Shown piece by piece: positions 8,012 through 15,901 of a DNA stretch of 17,137 nucleotides. The stretch comes from CAZLAJ01 sp964644605. Its GTDB lineage: Bacteria > Patescibacteriota > Microgenomatia > UBA1406 > GWC2-37-13. The notes below the pieces were generated by a model. The model had not been told where the DNA came from. It ran no database searches and was given only the letters and a program-made list of their open reading frames with translations. Numbering within the stretch: the first letter of the stretch is position 1; every line of letters begins with the position of its first letter. The stretch lies in assembly GCA_964644605.1 (NCBI GenBank), contig CAZXWS010000048.1, positions 1-17,137 of the forward strand, written 5' to 3'. The translations under genes and the position numbers were made by a program.

Positions 8012-8934
8012 TATATTTTTATTTGACTCTTAGTACTTTTAATTGATTCCCAAGTTCCATTTGTATAGTCCTCGTGTAACATATTTTTTGCAATTCTGAT
8101 CCATATCTGCGCTGCAATAGCCATTACAAAATAAACGTGATCCTTTAATAAACCCTTAATTAATCCTTGTACTTTATTTGATAAAGGAACTACATAGTAA
8201 GTATTAACCCATGCACCGAAATGATTCTCGATTAATTTTTGCGTGTTTAAGAAGCGGCTTGATTGTCTGAAATAATCGCTAAATGTAGTGGGAGCGCGAT
8301 AATACACAACAGCTTCAGGAACGAATTTAAATTTAAACTTTTTTGAAATTGCATCAAAGTATAAAAATTCATCGTTCCCAATAATATCGGTAGGAATCTC
8401 AACAGTCTGGGCGTACTGTTTGTTGAAGGCTAAAATACAACCATGACTATTGTGTACAGAGTCACCGTTATTAATATTTTGCCTTGTGTATAGCCATAAA
8501 TTTATGGCGCTTACGGCTACTTTTTCTGCAAAGGTTTTGCCAGGAAGCGGAGTATCTCCTCCGCCTACTAAGCCGATTTCTTTATCATTGAATGCTTCAG
8601 CAATATAGAAGAAACATTTTTTATCTTTTATAAAAGTGTCCGCATCTACTGTAACAAATATGTCGCTAGTATTAAGCTTTAAAAGTTGATTGAGTCTGCG
8701 ACCTTGTCCAAGCCTCTGCCCGTCATCAATTAAGTAGACTTTTTTATTTTTTGCAGCGATTTCTCTCACAATTTCTGCTGTATTATCAGTGCTTCCATCA
8801 CAAGATATAATAATTTTATCGATTCTAAAATTTATTTCAGATTGACTCAAGATACTTTCGATTGATCGAGCTATATTGCCTGCTTCATTATGAGCTGGTA
8901 TGCCTATGGTAACAGTTTTTTTATGTTTAGACAT
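8011..8934 (-). CDS. Glycosyltransferase family 2 (paralogue of the following gene)
   Basis: A 307-aa GT-A enzyme with IGIPAHNEAGN (10-20), SCDGSTDNT (44-52), the DxD motif TVDADT (95-100; Asp97 and Asp99), GNDEF (186-190) as the late acidic motif, and FRQSSRF (222-228). A C-terminal hydrophobic segment (VYFVMAIAAQIWIRIA) probably binds membrane. It is collinear with the downstream GT2. Conserved blocks include the IGIPAxNE start, the DADT motif, PxxxKTFxEK, the NGD segment, and YxRxxTTxxxxxxQSxRF. One gene probably arose from the other by tandem duplication. The start overlaps the kinase-like gene by 8 bp and no Shine-Dalgarno sequence precedes it, so translation probably depends on the upstream gene. 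Confidence 0.9.
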   Translation of the reverse strand: MSKHKKTVTIGIPAHNEAGNIARSIESILSQSEINFRIDKIIISCDGSTDNTAEIVREIAAKNKKVYLIDDGQRLGQGRRLNQLLKLNTSDIFVTVDADTFIKDKKCFFYIAEAFNDKEIGLVGGGDTPLPGKTFAEKVAVSAINLWLYTRQNINNGDSVHNSHGCILAFNKQYAQTVEIPTDIIGNDEFLYFDAISKKFKFKFVPEAVVYYRAPTTFSDYFRQSSRFLNTQKLIENHFGAWVNTYYVVPLSNKVQGLIKGLLKDHVYFVMAIAAQIWIRIAKNMLHEDYTNGTWESIKSTKSQIKI

Positions 8935-9853
8935 ATAATTTTTTTTCTAGAAATTTAATATTTGATTCTTCAATTTCAAAAAAATTACCTGAACCTATGG
9001 CGTGATGTAATGCAATATATAACTGTAAAAATAAATTCTGCTTATCATGTTTACTTTGCGCTAAATGCTGAGATAAATATGTGGAGTCTAGTAATACAGA
9101 AATATAACTTATATCATAACCATATAATGTAAAAGCAATATTTTCACAATCTAGTAAATAAATTTTATCCTCTGAAATAATAAAATTAGAAGGTGTGAGA
9201 TCACGGTGAGCTAAATATAAAACGTGAGTGTTTAAGTAAGGAAAAAGTGTGAAACAGATGTATATTGTTTTTATAACAAGTGTTATTCTTGAAGGACATT
9301 TTAAACATAGAAGAAATCCAAAAATAAATAAATTGATTATATATTGACTTAGAGGTCGTTTTGGAATACTTTTACTTCCTTCCTTATTAATTGAAATAGA
9401 ATTCATAATATTTATAATTGATTCTATGGTTTTTGCCTGTTCATCGGCAGGTAAATCTTTACCTGGTATTCCTTCAATGTATTCGAATACAACACAATAG
9501 ACATTCCGGTCCCGTATGAATTCTTTTATGTTGGGTATTTTAATATTAGAATTTTCTGGCAGTAGCTGTGATAATAATATTGAGTTGTTGTATTCATTTA
9601 CTAAATAATAGTAGTTAAGATCTTTATAATTACCTTTCCAAAATTTAAGTAAATATTTTTTATCGTTTTTTAAGTAAACGCCAATCCCAGCATTTGGTAT
9701 GTGGTCTTCTTTTTTAATTTCTTTAACCAGTGTGTACCCTTCAAATGTTTCAGGTAGAGAATACTGGCTTTTTGTTTTATTAATCAATAACAAAATACTA
9801 CCCAATACAAGTTTTAGTGAGCTAGGAACTGGTAATAATTGTAAATTATCCAT
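8927..9853 (-). CDS. Protein-kinase-like / APH-type phosphotransferase fold protein
   Basis: A 308-aa protein with the core kinase-fold motifs. There is a putative ATP-binding lysine in KYLLKFWKG (Lys70), an acidic helix residue in LVNEYNNSILL (Glu87), a hinge-like VVFEYIEG (121-128), a catalytic loop LAHRDLTPSNFII (His216, Asp218, Asn223) and a metal-binding aspartate in YLLDCENI (Asp235, in place of DFG). All residues needed for phosphotransfer seem present. HRDLxPSN followed by LLDCE is closer to bacterial APH/RIO/WaaP-like small-molecule or glycan kinases than to Hanks kinases. A hydrophobic stretch at about 171-207 is unusual for soluble kinases. Overlaps of 8 bp on both sides place it firmly inside the glycan operon, so it may phosphorylate a sugar or lipid carrier, or control the enzymes. 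Exact substrate not recognised. Confidence 0.75.
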   Translation of the reverse strand: MDNLQLLPVPSSLKLVLGSILLLINKTKSQYSLPETFEGYTLVKEIKKEDHIPNAGIGVYLKNDKKYLLKFWKGNYKDLNYYYLVNEYNNSILLSQLLPENSNIKIPNIKEFIRDRNVYCVVFEYIEGIPGKDLPADEQAKTIESIINIMNSISINKEGSKSIPKRPLSQYIINLFIFGFLLCLKCPSRITLVIKTIYICFTLFPYLNTHVLYLAHRDLTPSNFIISEDKIYLLDCENIAFTLYGYDISYISVLLDSTYLSQHLAQSKHDKQNLFLQLYIALHHAIGSGNFFEIEESNIKFLEKKLYV

Positions 9854-10169
9854 TAATTATTTCTAAACTTTTATTTGCACTAATATTCCAGTCAAATTTT
9901 TTTGCCCAGTTTTCTGCTTCCTCGGACATTGAGGAACGGACTGTCTTATTAGTGAGCAGTTTGGCTATTTTGTCAGCGAAAGCATCGACATCACCATAAT
10001 CAACAAGGTATCCGGTGTGAGGATTTTTGACAGAGTCTTTGAGTCCGGAAACACGGGAAGCGACTACAGGAGTGCCGCACGCGTTGGCTTCGATGGTTGT
10101 TATACCCCAGCCTTCCATAAACGAAGGATTTACGAAGACCCAGGCGCGTTGATAAAGATTTATTTTTTC
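9846..10169 (-). pseudogene. C-terminal part of the GT4 module, separated from the giant glycosyltransferase by an in-frame stop
   Basis: Reading on in the same frame past the TAA at 10172-10170 gives EKINLYQRAWVFVNPSF, then MEGWGITTIEANACGTPVVAS. This is exactly the segment that should follow KITFLGKVTE in a GT4 (GT-B fold) enzyme. The E-x7-E-like sugar-nucleotide motif is intact, and about 90 further residues complete the domain before a TAA overlapping the kinase-like gene. An ATG exists at 10118, but it lies inside the domain and has no ribosome binding site, so separate production is unlikely to give a working protein. I read this as the rest of one 1599-codon gene broken by a single nonsense codon (from AAA, GAA or CAA), by sequencing error, or joined by readthrough. 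Confidence 0.8.
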
Positions 10170-13100
10170 TTATTCAGTTACTTTACCCAAAAAAGTAATT
10201 TTGGCTTCTAGCTTAAGACTTTTGACAAGTGCCTGCAAATTATGTTTGTCTTCACCGTCACCAGCTATGACAAATTCGGCTTTTGGTACATGTTCGAGGA
10301 TTTTTTTTGCAGCTTCGATAAGGACATGCAAGCTCTTGTACTGTTGCAATCTGCCTAAATATAAAACCATAGGTATTTCACTTTTTTTTGCGGGTTTATA
10401 GCGTTTTAAATCGACTCCGTTATAAATTATGACCGGTTCTTTTTTTGATATTTTCCAGTTCATAATTTCATGTTTAGAAGAAGGAGACACAGTGATTACT
10501 GGTATTTTTCTATATACAAGCGGCATTATTTTCATTTCAAGAGTTGTGGCGATCATCGATAAGAGTGGGCTCAGGCTTTTTCTAAATACATCTTGATGAA
10601 TATGATGAATCACCAGATATTTCTTTTTCTGTACATATAGCGGTGTAAAGAATGGGATACCATTTTCACAATCGATCACAATGTCATACTTGTCTCTAAA
10701 TTTAAGCACGTAATAAAGAAACGCCCATACGTATACAAAATAAAAACCTCCGCGTCGGACAACCTCTACACCATCGATGGTTTCATACCGCGGGGAGTGG
10801 CCGTCATTCCCGCAGAACACTGTTACTTTGTGGCCCGCTTTTACCCAGCGCTTTGCGAGTTCATGGATATAAACTTCAGCTCCACCGGCAAATTTATGGC
10901 GAGTATCCCGCCAGTTAAATATAAGTATTTTCTTAGCAACAGTTTGCTGTGACTCATATTTAGATGCGATATTAAATAAACCAAAAAAGTCCTCAATATT
11001 GCTCCATACAAATTTCAACTTATCGTTAAATTTGTGCGCAAGCATAAATACCAGAACACGCAGCACACTGACGATTAGTATTATTTCGACGATCTCTTGT
11101 ATATTTTCATGAGATAAAACAATGCCGATGCCCATAAATGTGCTGAGGATTATAGAAAGCACAGAGAAATAATGGTTATGACGTGCAATGTGATAATTTA
11201 AGTACACATTACTAATCGTGAATAGCGTTATGGCCAGAGCATAACTATTCAAAAAAGGAAGAATAAATGTTGTCTTAGCTCCAAATAAGATAGGTAATGT
11301 GAATGATCCGAGCGGGCCGACAAAAATATAAATAAAAGTAGTCATAAGAGCAGTGCCTAAGAGTAGACGATTAAATGTTTTATTACTGTCTTGTCGCGCA
11401 CCTTCATCACGACCGATAAAAGGAAATATAAAAGTGCTTAACATGGAACCGAAGAAAAAGACCATCTTTCCCGCAAGCGACAAAAACGCGTACTCACCTG
11501 CTGCTTTTGGAGTTAAATAATGTTTCGCGAGTAAAACATCAAGTGTTAGGAACATCGTGCTGGAGATACCGGCGACTGTGTTCGATATAAAAAATCGTTT
11601 TGGGAATCTGAAAATAGAGCTATGTTCTGTTGATGCTTTTGAAAAAATATTTTTTCGGACAAAAAAGAAATAAAGCAGTGATGATAGTAGTATGGTTGAG
11701 GTTATGGGAAGGTAGGCATATTCATTGAGATGTAGTTGAATAAGAATAAATGCTAATACAAATTTTAGAACTGCTTCAGAAATGATCAGGATTCCCATTG
11801 TGACAAATGAGAAACTTCCCTGTAAGAATCCTCTTCCGATTGCTGTAAAAATACCCAGTGTAATTACAGGAGTAAATAGCATAACCGGAATCGGATCTAC
11901 AATGCGGAAGAAATGAGCTGTAATTGGGGCTAACACAATCCATAGAATTGAAAATAATGCAATAAAAATAACGGAGCGTTTTAAAACCCATTGAAAAAAG
12001 ACAGTGTGCGACTGATCTTTGAAGCGAGAATTTATATATGCTGTTCTGTGGTTAATCGTACCCGATAGCGCGCTTGTAAAAATGCCACTTACGGTTAAGA
12101 GTGTATTTAAAAATGTCATTAAACCAAAATCATCAAAATCAAGCACCCGTCCGAGATATGCATTAAATAAAAAGTTAAGCAAATTCGCAAGCATCATTGC
12201 GCTCAGTAATATAGATGCTGATGAAAGTACTTGTACATTCCATGTTTTATTCTCATCTAATTTCTGATGAAGTAACTTAACTATGTTCAAACTTTTTGTA
12301 AATTGTCTCGCGATGAAATATATTGACCACAGAATTGGAGCGCCAATATAATACGGAATCAATAATGGATTGAATCGTAAATTGGGCACTGCTGACTTTT
12401 TAGGCACGAGCGATTGTACTGGTACAGGAGCTTTGACAAATGTTGTTTTTGGAATTTTTTGTTTTTGTAAATGCAAGCCATGAATGGTTTTTGGCCAAAA
12501 ATGAGGTTTTCTAAAGAGTTGGTATACAGCTTTCCATGCAGCTATACTCATGGCTATCCAGTAAAGCGGGACAAGGAATACATATTTTATGAGGTCATAC
12601 TGTTCGCGTTTGGCGCAACCGATCATGTAGTAGTACAGATATAAAAAGTTGCCAGCAATTAAACAGAAAACGCCCATGTATAAAACAGGACCAGGGAATA
12701 ATTGTTCAATAGTGGGACCTACTATTGGACGCAGTGTAAAGTAGAGAATAGTTGTAATCCACATAAATGGATTGATAAACATGGAAAGTATTTTTCCACC
12801 TACGATGATCTGAAACGCAAGTAAATGAGGTTCCTGGCGCGTGTTTTTAAACTCAGAAGGACGACGCATATGCACCAAGTAAGTCTGCATATATCCTTTT
12901 ATCCAGCGTGTGCGCTGATTCAACCAGTTTTTAAAATCACTATTTGCTTCTTCCATAGTAGTGGAGTCGACAATAGCAGTTTTAAAACCGTGCTTAACCA
13001 TGCGCATTCCCAGATCACAGTCCTCAGTGACGTTGAATGAATCCCAGCCTTTTAGATCTTTTAAATGATCTGTTTTAAAATGATTAGAGGTTCCGCCCAA

Positions 13101-14645
13101 AGGAATAGGTGCGTGTAGTGACTGTAAGCCAGTAAGAATGAGATCAAACCATAGCGAATATTCAGTGGTAAAAAGCCTTGTAAGTAAGTTTTGGCTAGGA
13201 TTATAGTAATTTAATTTAGCTTGAATACAGACGGTTTTTTCATCTGATTTTTTAAATGCAAGCACTGCTTTTTTCAACTGTAAGGGATCGGGCATATCTT
13301 CCGCGTCATATATGACAGCATAGTCACCGGTAGCAAATCGGAGTCCATAATTACAAGCTTTCGGTTTTGTCTTTGGAAGCGAGTGGGGGACAACGATAAC
13401 TTCGAAATATGAGGGCAGTTTCATTGCAGCTACATGGTGTCGAGTCTCGAGATCGTCCTCTTCAAGCAAAAGCTGTACTTGTAACTTATTTTTTGGGTAA
13501 TCAAGTGCGCTTATGGCCTTCACGAATTGGGGCACAACTTCCCATTCGCGATATAAAGGACAAAATATGGTATAAGATGGCCAATCTTTATCTGCAATTG
13601 ATTTTATTTCTTCTGGGGTAATAATCAATTCAGGCTCCTTAACGAAACTGCGTAAAATAAGCGTGAGATTAAATAAAAGATCAATGAAATAAAGAATAGT
13701 AAGGAACGCAAAGATTGTAATCAGTGCATAGATCCAGTTATACAAAAATGCAGCAATGATGTAACACGCTATCCCGAATAAAACAAAAAGTTGTTCAGTG
13801 TGAAATGTATGAATAGCACTTTCATGGATAGGCAAGTCAGAGTGATGGACAAACTCAACACCTTTAAAATGAAATCCCTTTCCCACTTTTTTCTCACGAT
13901 CTGGATGAAGCGGTATAACAGGGGAAGGCTTTAGTTTGAGTTTGAGTGCTTCCCAGCCGATTTGCGCGGATGTTGAAAATATATTTACTTTTGTTTCTCC
14001 TGCTGCTCTTTTTTCAAAAGTAATTGGGACGCTTTTGATTTTGTAACCGCCGGCTCTTGCTTTTGTGAGAAACTCTAAATCGAAAGTCCATGGAGCAGGA
14101 TCAATAGTAATTCGTTCAATAATTTCTTTTTTAAACACTTTAAGACCAGATTGCACATCACAATCGAGTCCATGAAGTAATTTTCCGAATATAAATCTAA
14201 ATGAACGACTGGTAAATTTTCTCATTAAAGTTTCATTGTGGGAGGCTCTATCAGCCACGACAATGTCTGCTCCATTCTCAATCTCACGAATCATTTTCGG
14301 AATTATTTCAGGCGGATATTGTAGGTCAGCATCAATCATGCAGATAAGTGAACCTTTCGCGTGTTTAAAACCTTCCAGTAAGGATTGCGCTTTTCCTTTT
14401 TGTCCGGTTTTCGCATACACTGTTATGGGATATCTATCCATATAGGATTTTATTATCTTGACAGTATTATCCTGAGAGTTATCATCTACAAAAATTATCT
14501 CATAGTAAGCATTAATTACAGCCAAAGAGCCGAAAATTCGCTGAATAAGTGGATCAATATTTTTTTCTTCGTTCAAAACAGGCACGACAATAGACAGAAC
14601 TGGAGATTTATCTTCGTTTTTTGTCATCCTATAGCCCTGTTTCAT
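10170..14645 (-). CDS. Giant multimodular glycan synthase: DPM1-like GT2 + CESA-like GT2 + Wzx-like flippase + GT4 (truncated by in-frame TAA)
   Basis: 1491 aa, four normally separate proteins in one chain. Module 1 (about 15-245) is a polyprenyl-phosphate-sugar synthase-like GT2: VPVLNEE, VDDNSQDNT, DADLQYPPE (Asp105, Asp107), QSGLKVF. Module 2 (about 283-710) has two helices, then a CESA_like_2/XagB-type GT2: FCPLYREWE, LLLEEDD, DAED (447-450), TEDCDLG (540-546), QRTRW (577-581), then several helices. After a Pro/Lys-rich linker (about 727-757), module 3 (about 800-1205) is a 12-14-helix Wzx/MATE-like exporter. Module 4 (about 1239 on) is the N-terminal half and linker of a GT4: GGAEVYIHELAKRW, NGVDLKRYKP, YLGRLQQYKSLHVLIEA, AGDGED. 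It stops at TAA 10172-10170, while the remaining GT4 sequence continues in frame. ATG 14645 has AGGA four bases upstream and a promoter ahead; Met7 is an alternative. First gene of the operon; polymer unknown. Confidence 0.88.
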   Translation of the reverse strand: MKQGYRMTKNEDKSPVLSIVVPVLNEEKNIDPLIQRIFGSLAVINAYYEIIFVDDNSQDNTVKIIKSYMDRYPITVYAKTGQKGKAQSLLEGFKHAKGSLICMIDADLQYPPEIIPKMIREIENGADIVVADRASHNETLMRKFTSRSFRFIFGKLLHGLDCDVQSGLKVFKKEIIERITIDPAPWTFDLEFLTKARAGGYKIKSVPITFEKRAAGETKVNIFSTSAQIGWEALKLKLKPSPVIPLHPDREKKVGKGFHFKGVEFVHHSDLPIHESAIHTFHTEQLFVLFGIACYIIAAFLYNWIYALITIFAFLTILYFIDLLFNLTLILRSFVKEPELIITPEEIKSIADKDWPSYTIFCPLYREWEVVPQFVKAISALDYPKNKLQVQLLLEEDDLETRHHVAAMKLPSYFEVIVVPHSLPKTKPKACNYGLRFATGDYAVIYDAEDMPDPLQLKKAVLAFKKSDEKTVCIQAKLNYYNPSQNLLTRLFTTEYSLWFDLILTGLQSLHAPIPLGGTSNHFKTDHLKDLKGWDSFNVTEDCDLGMRMVKHGFKTAIVDSTTMEEANSDFKNWLNQRTRWIKGYMQTYLVHMRRPSEFKNTRQEPHLLAFQIIVGGKILSMFINPFMWITTILYFTLRPIVGPTIEQLFPGPVLYMGVFCLIAGNFLYLYYYMIGCAKREQYDLIKYVFLVPLYWIAMSIAAWKAVYQLFRKPHFWPKTIHGLHLQKQKIPKTTFVKAPVPVQSLVPKKSAVPNLRFNPLLIPYYIGAPILWSIYFIARQFTKSLNIVKLLHQKLDENKTWNVQVLSSASILLSAMMLANLLNFLFNAYLGRVLDFDDFGLMTFLNTLLTVSGIFTSALSGTINHRTAYINSRFKDQSHTVFFQWVLKRSVIFIALFSILWIVLAPITAHFFRIVDPIPVMLFTPVITLGIFTAIGRGFLQGSFSFVTMGILIISEAVLKFVLAFILIQLHLNEYAYLPITSTILLSSLLYFFFVRKNIFSKASTEHSSIFRFPKRFFISNTVAGISSTMFLTLDVLLAKHYLTPKAAGEYAFLSLAGKMVFFFGSMLSTFIFPFIGRDEGARQDSNKTFNRLLLGTALMTTFIYIFVGPLGSFTLPILFGAKTTFILPFLNSYALAITLFTISNVYLNYHIARHNHYFSVLSIILSTFMGIGIVLSHENIQEIVEIILIVSVLRVLVFMLAHKFNDKLKFVWSNIEDFFGLFNIASKYESQQTVAKKILIFNWRDTRHKFAGGAEVYIHELAKRWVKAGHKVTVFCGNDGHSPRYETIDGVEVVRRGGFYFVYVWAFLYYVLKFRDKYDIVIDCENGIPFFTPLYVQKKKYLVIHHIHQDVFRKSLSPLLSMIATTLEMKIMPLVYRKIPVITVSPSSKHEIMNWKISKKEPVIIYNGVDLKRYKPAKKSEIPMVLYLGRLQQYKSLHVLIEAAKKILEHVPKAEFVIAGDGEDKHNLQALVKSLKLEAKITFLGKVTE

Positions 14646-14675
14646 TTTATCCTATAAAAAAATATATAAGGTTGT

Positions 14676-14704
14676 ATTATACCCTAAAATAGACAATTTA
14701 GCAA
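14676..14704 (-). promoter_or_regulatory. Sigma70-type promoter of the glycan operon
   Basis: On the minus strand, TTGCTA (14699-14704), a 17-base spacer and a perfect TATAAT (14676-14681) precede the ATG at 14645. The predicted start near 14669 gives a leader of about 24 bases that contains the AGGA Shine-Dalgarno-like site. It lies in the 72-bp gap between the sortase and the giant glycosyltransferase. Confidence 0.6.
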
Positions 14705-14711
14705 GTGCAAA

Positions 14712-14727
14712 TGTGATCTAGATCACA
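14712..14727. promoter_or_regulatory. Perfect CRP/FNR-family-type operator palindrome
   Basis: TGTGATCTAGATCACA is a perfect 16-bp palindrome identical to the core of the ideal E. coli CRP site (TGTGA-N6-TCACA). The flanking AAA on one side also fits. It lies just upstream of the operon promoter, centred about 50 bases before the predicted transcription start, and it contains the TAG stop codon of the sortase gene (14718-14720). The sequence match is direct. Binding by a CRP-family protein of this organism is inferred, and no such regulator gene is in the window. Confidence 0.5.
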
Positions 14728-15287
14728 CAGTATTTTTGGTCTTTTGGGCACAGTGGAAGACTGGGTTTAAGCACTGCTGTAATCACTAAGCGCTTAGTGT
14801 CAAAAAAGCCAGTACAGGTATATAAGGTAAGGCGATTGTCTGTAGAAGGTAGTAAAACGCTGGTATTTGAAGGATTTACCACTAATATACCGGTGATTGT
14901 AAAGTATTTGGTAGTATTATTCGCAAAATCTACCTCTATTTCTTGACCAATTTTAGTTTTATCGAGATTTCCTAATATACTGGCCCAATTATGTCCATAC
15001 ATGATGCTATTACCTCTTTGGCCCGGGAGTGGAGAAGTAGCTAAATATGAAATGCCTTTATCAGTAAGCTGCCAGGTATTATTTTGAATTTTGGCGGGAA
15101 TAACAGGTACATCTATCGCAACATTTTTAAGGCGTAACCGTGTGGGTTGTGTATACCGAATACTAGTTTCGTTTGAAGGAATATACCCATTAAATGAAAT
15201 GCGGTTTGGATTAGTTCTCTGGACAACAAGGAGAGATGCAAATAAAATACACCCAATGCCAAAGATTAAGAGTATGCGAGAGAGCAT
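14718..15287 (-). CDS. Sortase (class D/E-like)
   Basis: A 189-aa cysteine transpeptidase anchored by an N-terminal helix (about 4-22), the size of a minimal sortase. The active-site triad is visible: His99 in MYGHNW, Cys158 in TLYTCTG, and Arg166 in DTKRLVITA. TLYTC with HNW is typical of class D/E housekeeping-like sortases. It should cleave LPxTG/LAxTG-type signals between Thr and Gly and join the protein to an amine acceptor on the cell surface. The gene starts 3 bp after the secreted protein that ends in LASTG, which is its probable substrate. ATG 15287 begins the membrane anchor; no Shine-Dalgarno is seen, suggesting coupling. Its last codons and TAG lie within the CRP-like palindrome. 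The family call is firm; class D versus E is not settled. Confidence 0.92.
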   Translation of the reverse strand: MLSRILLIFGIGCILFASLLVVQRTNPNRISFNGYIPSNETSIRYTQPTRLRLKNVAIDVPVIPAKIQNNTWQLTDKGISYLATSPLPGQRGNSIMYGHNWASILGNLDKTKIGQEIEVDFANNTTKYFTITGILVVNPSNTSVLLPSTDNRLTLYTCTGFFDTKRLVITAVLKPSLPLCPKDQKYCVI

Positions 15288-15290
15288 ATG

Positions 15291-15845
15291 TTAGGAATTT
15301 TTTCTTGTGATTTTTCTCAGATAAAATGAAAGCAGTAAAGAAAAAATTCCTATGCTGAAAACCTCAGCTATGAAGACTAAATTACCAGTAGAAGCAAGAC
15401 CAAGAACTTGACCACCTAATTCGCCGCCACCAATACCACCGGCACAGGTATAGTTATAGTTTTTAGCCATATAAGGAATTCCATCTAAACCCCATGCAGA
15501 GCCGTCTGGAATATAAGTCCAGCCACTATTTTTGTAGTTTTGGATATCTGATTGAGTAAATGTATCTGCTCTTAGCCAGTTTGTTTGTATACCTGATCCA
15601 TCCGTAGGGCAAAAACATTGATATACATTATTATTGCTCAGTGTGTAAACGGTATCACTGCCGTTAAAAGTACGGCTATCGCCGACAATTCCATGAGTTC
15701 CAGAGTAATATTGTGCTCTGATTGTTCCTTGAGGATTAATACATGATGGAAATGAAGGCGCGTCAAAACCTAGCGCAGTTGGTGCGAGAGCTAATAAAAG
15801 AAATAAGAAAACGGTTATAGTTACTGATTTTTTAAATAAGTTCAT
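15291..15845 (-). CDS. Secreted surface protein with C-terminal LASTG sorting signal (probable sortase substrate)
   Basis: 184 aa. Residues 1-26 are a signal peptide (MNLFKK, a long hydrophobic core, then APTALG). The mature part (about 27-140) contains four cysteines (35, 77, 79, 134) and many Asn, Gly, Tyr and Trp residues; I recognise no known domain. A glycine-rich linker (GGIGGGELGG) leads to LASTG (150-154), a hydrophobic helix (155-174) and a basic tail (RKITRK). This is the three-part cell-wall sorting signal, in the LAxTG form preferred by class E sortases. The sortase gene follows 3 bp later. AAGGG three bases before the ATG may serve as a ribosome binding site, and a promoter lies just upstream. 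The function of the exposed part is unknown; the anchoring role is well supported. Confidence 0.8.
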   Translation of the reverse strand: MNLFKKSVTITVFLFLLLALAPTALGFDAPSFPSCINPQGTIRAQYYSGTHGIVGDSRTFNGSDTVYTLSNNNVYQCFCPTDGSGIQTNWLRADTFTQSDIQNYKNSGWTYIPDGSAWGLDGIPYMAKNYNYTCAGGIGGGELGGQVLGLASTGNLVFIAEVFSIGIFSLLLSFYLRKITRKNS

Positions 15846-15873
15846 ACACCCTTACTTGTATAACTCAGCAGTT

Positions 15874-15901
15874 ATTATAACAAAATTATTATAGGAATCA
15901 A
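15874..15901 (-). promoter_or_regulatory. Promoter for the sortase-substrate/sortase pair
   Basis: On the minus strand, TTGATT (15896-15901), a 16-base spacer and a perfect TATAAT (15874-15879) precede the ATG at 15845, leaving a leader of about 22 bases. The -35 overlaps the 3' end of the 77-aa protein gene. It would let the substrate and sortase genes be expressed apart from the small upstream gene. Confidence 0.5.

Noticed and set aside
10118..10172. Programmed frameshift joining the giant protein and the GT4 C-terminal part
   Set aside because: Both parts are in the same reading frame, separated by one TAA and 17 further codons. A frameshift is neither needed nor helpful.
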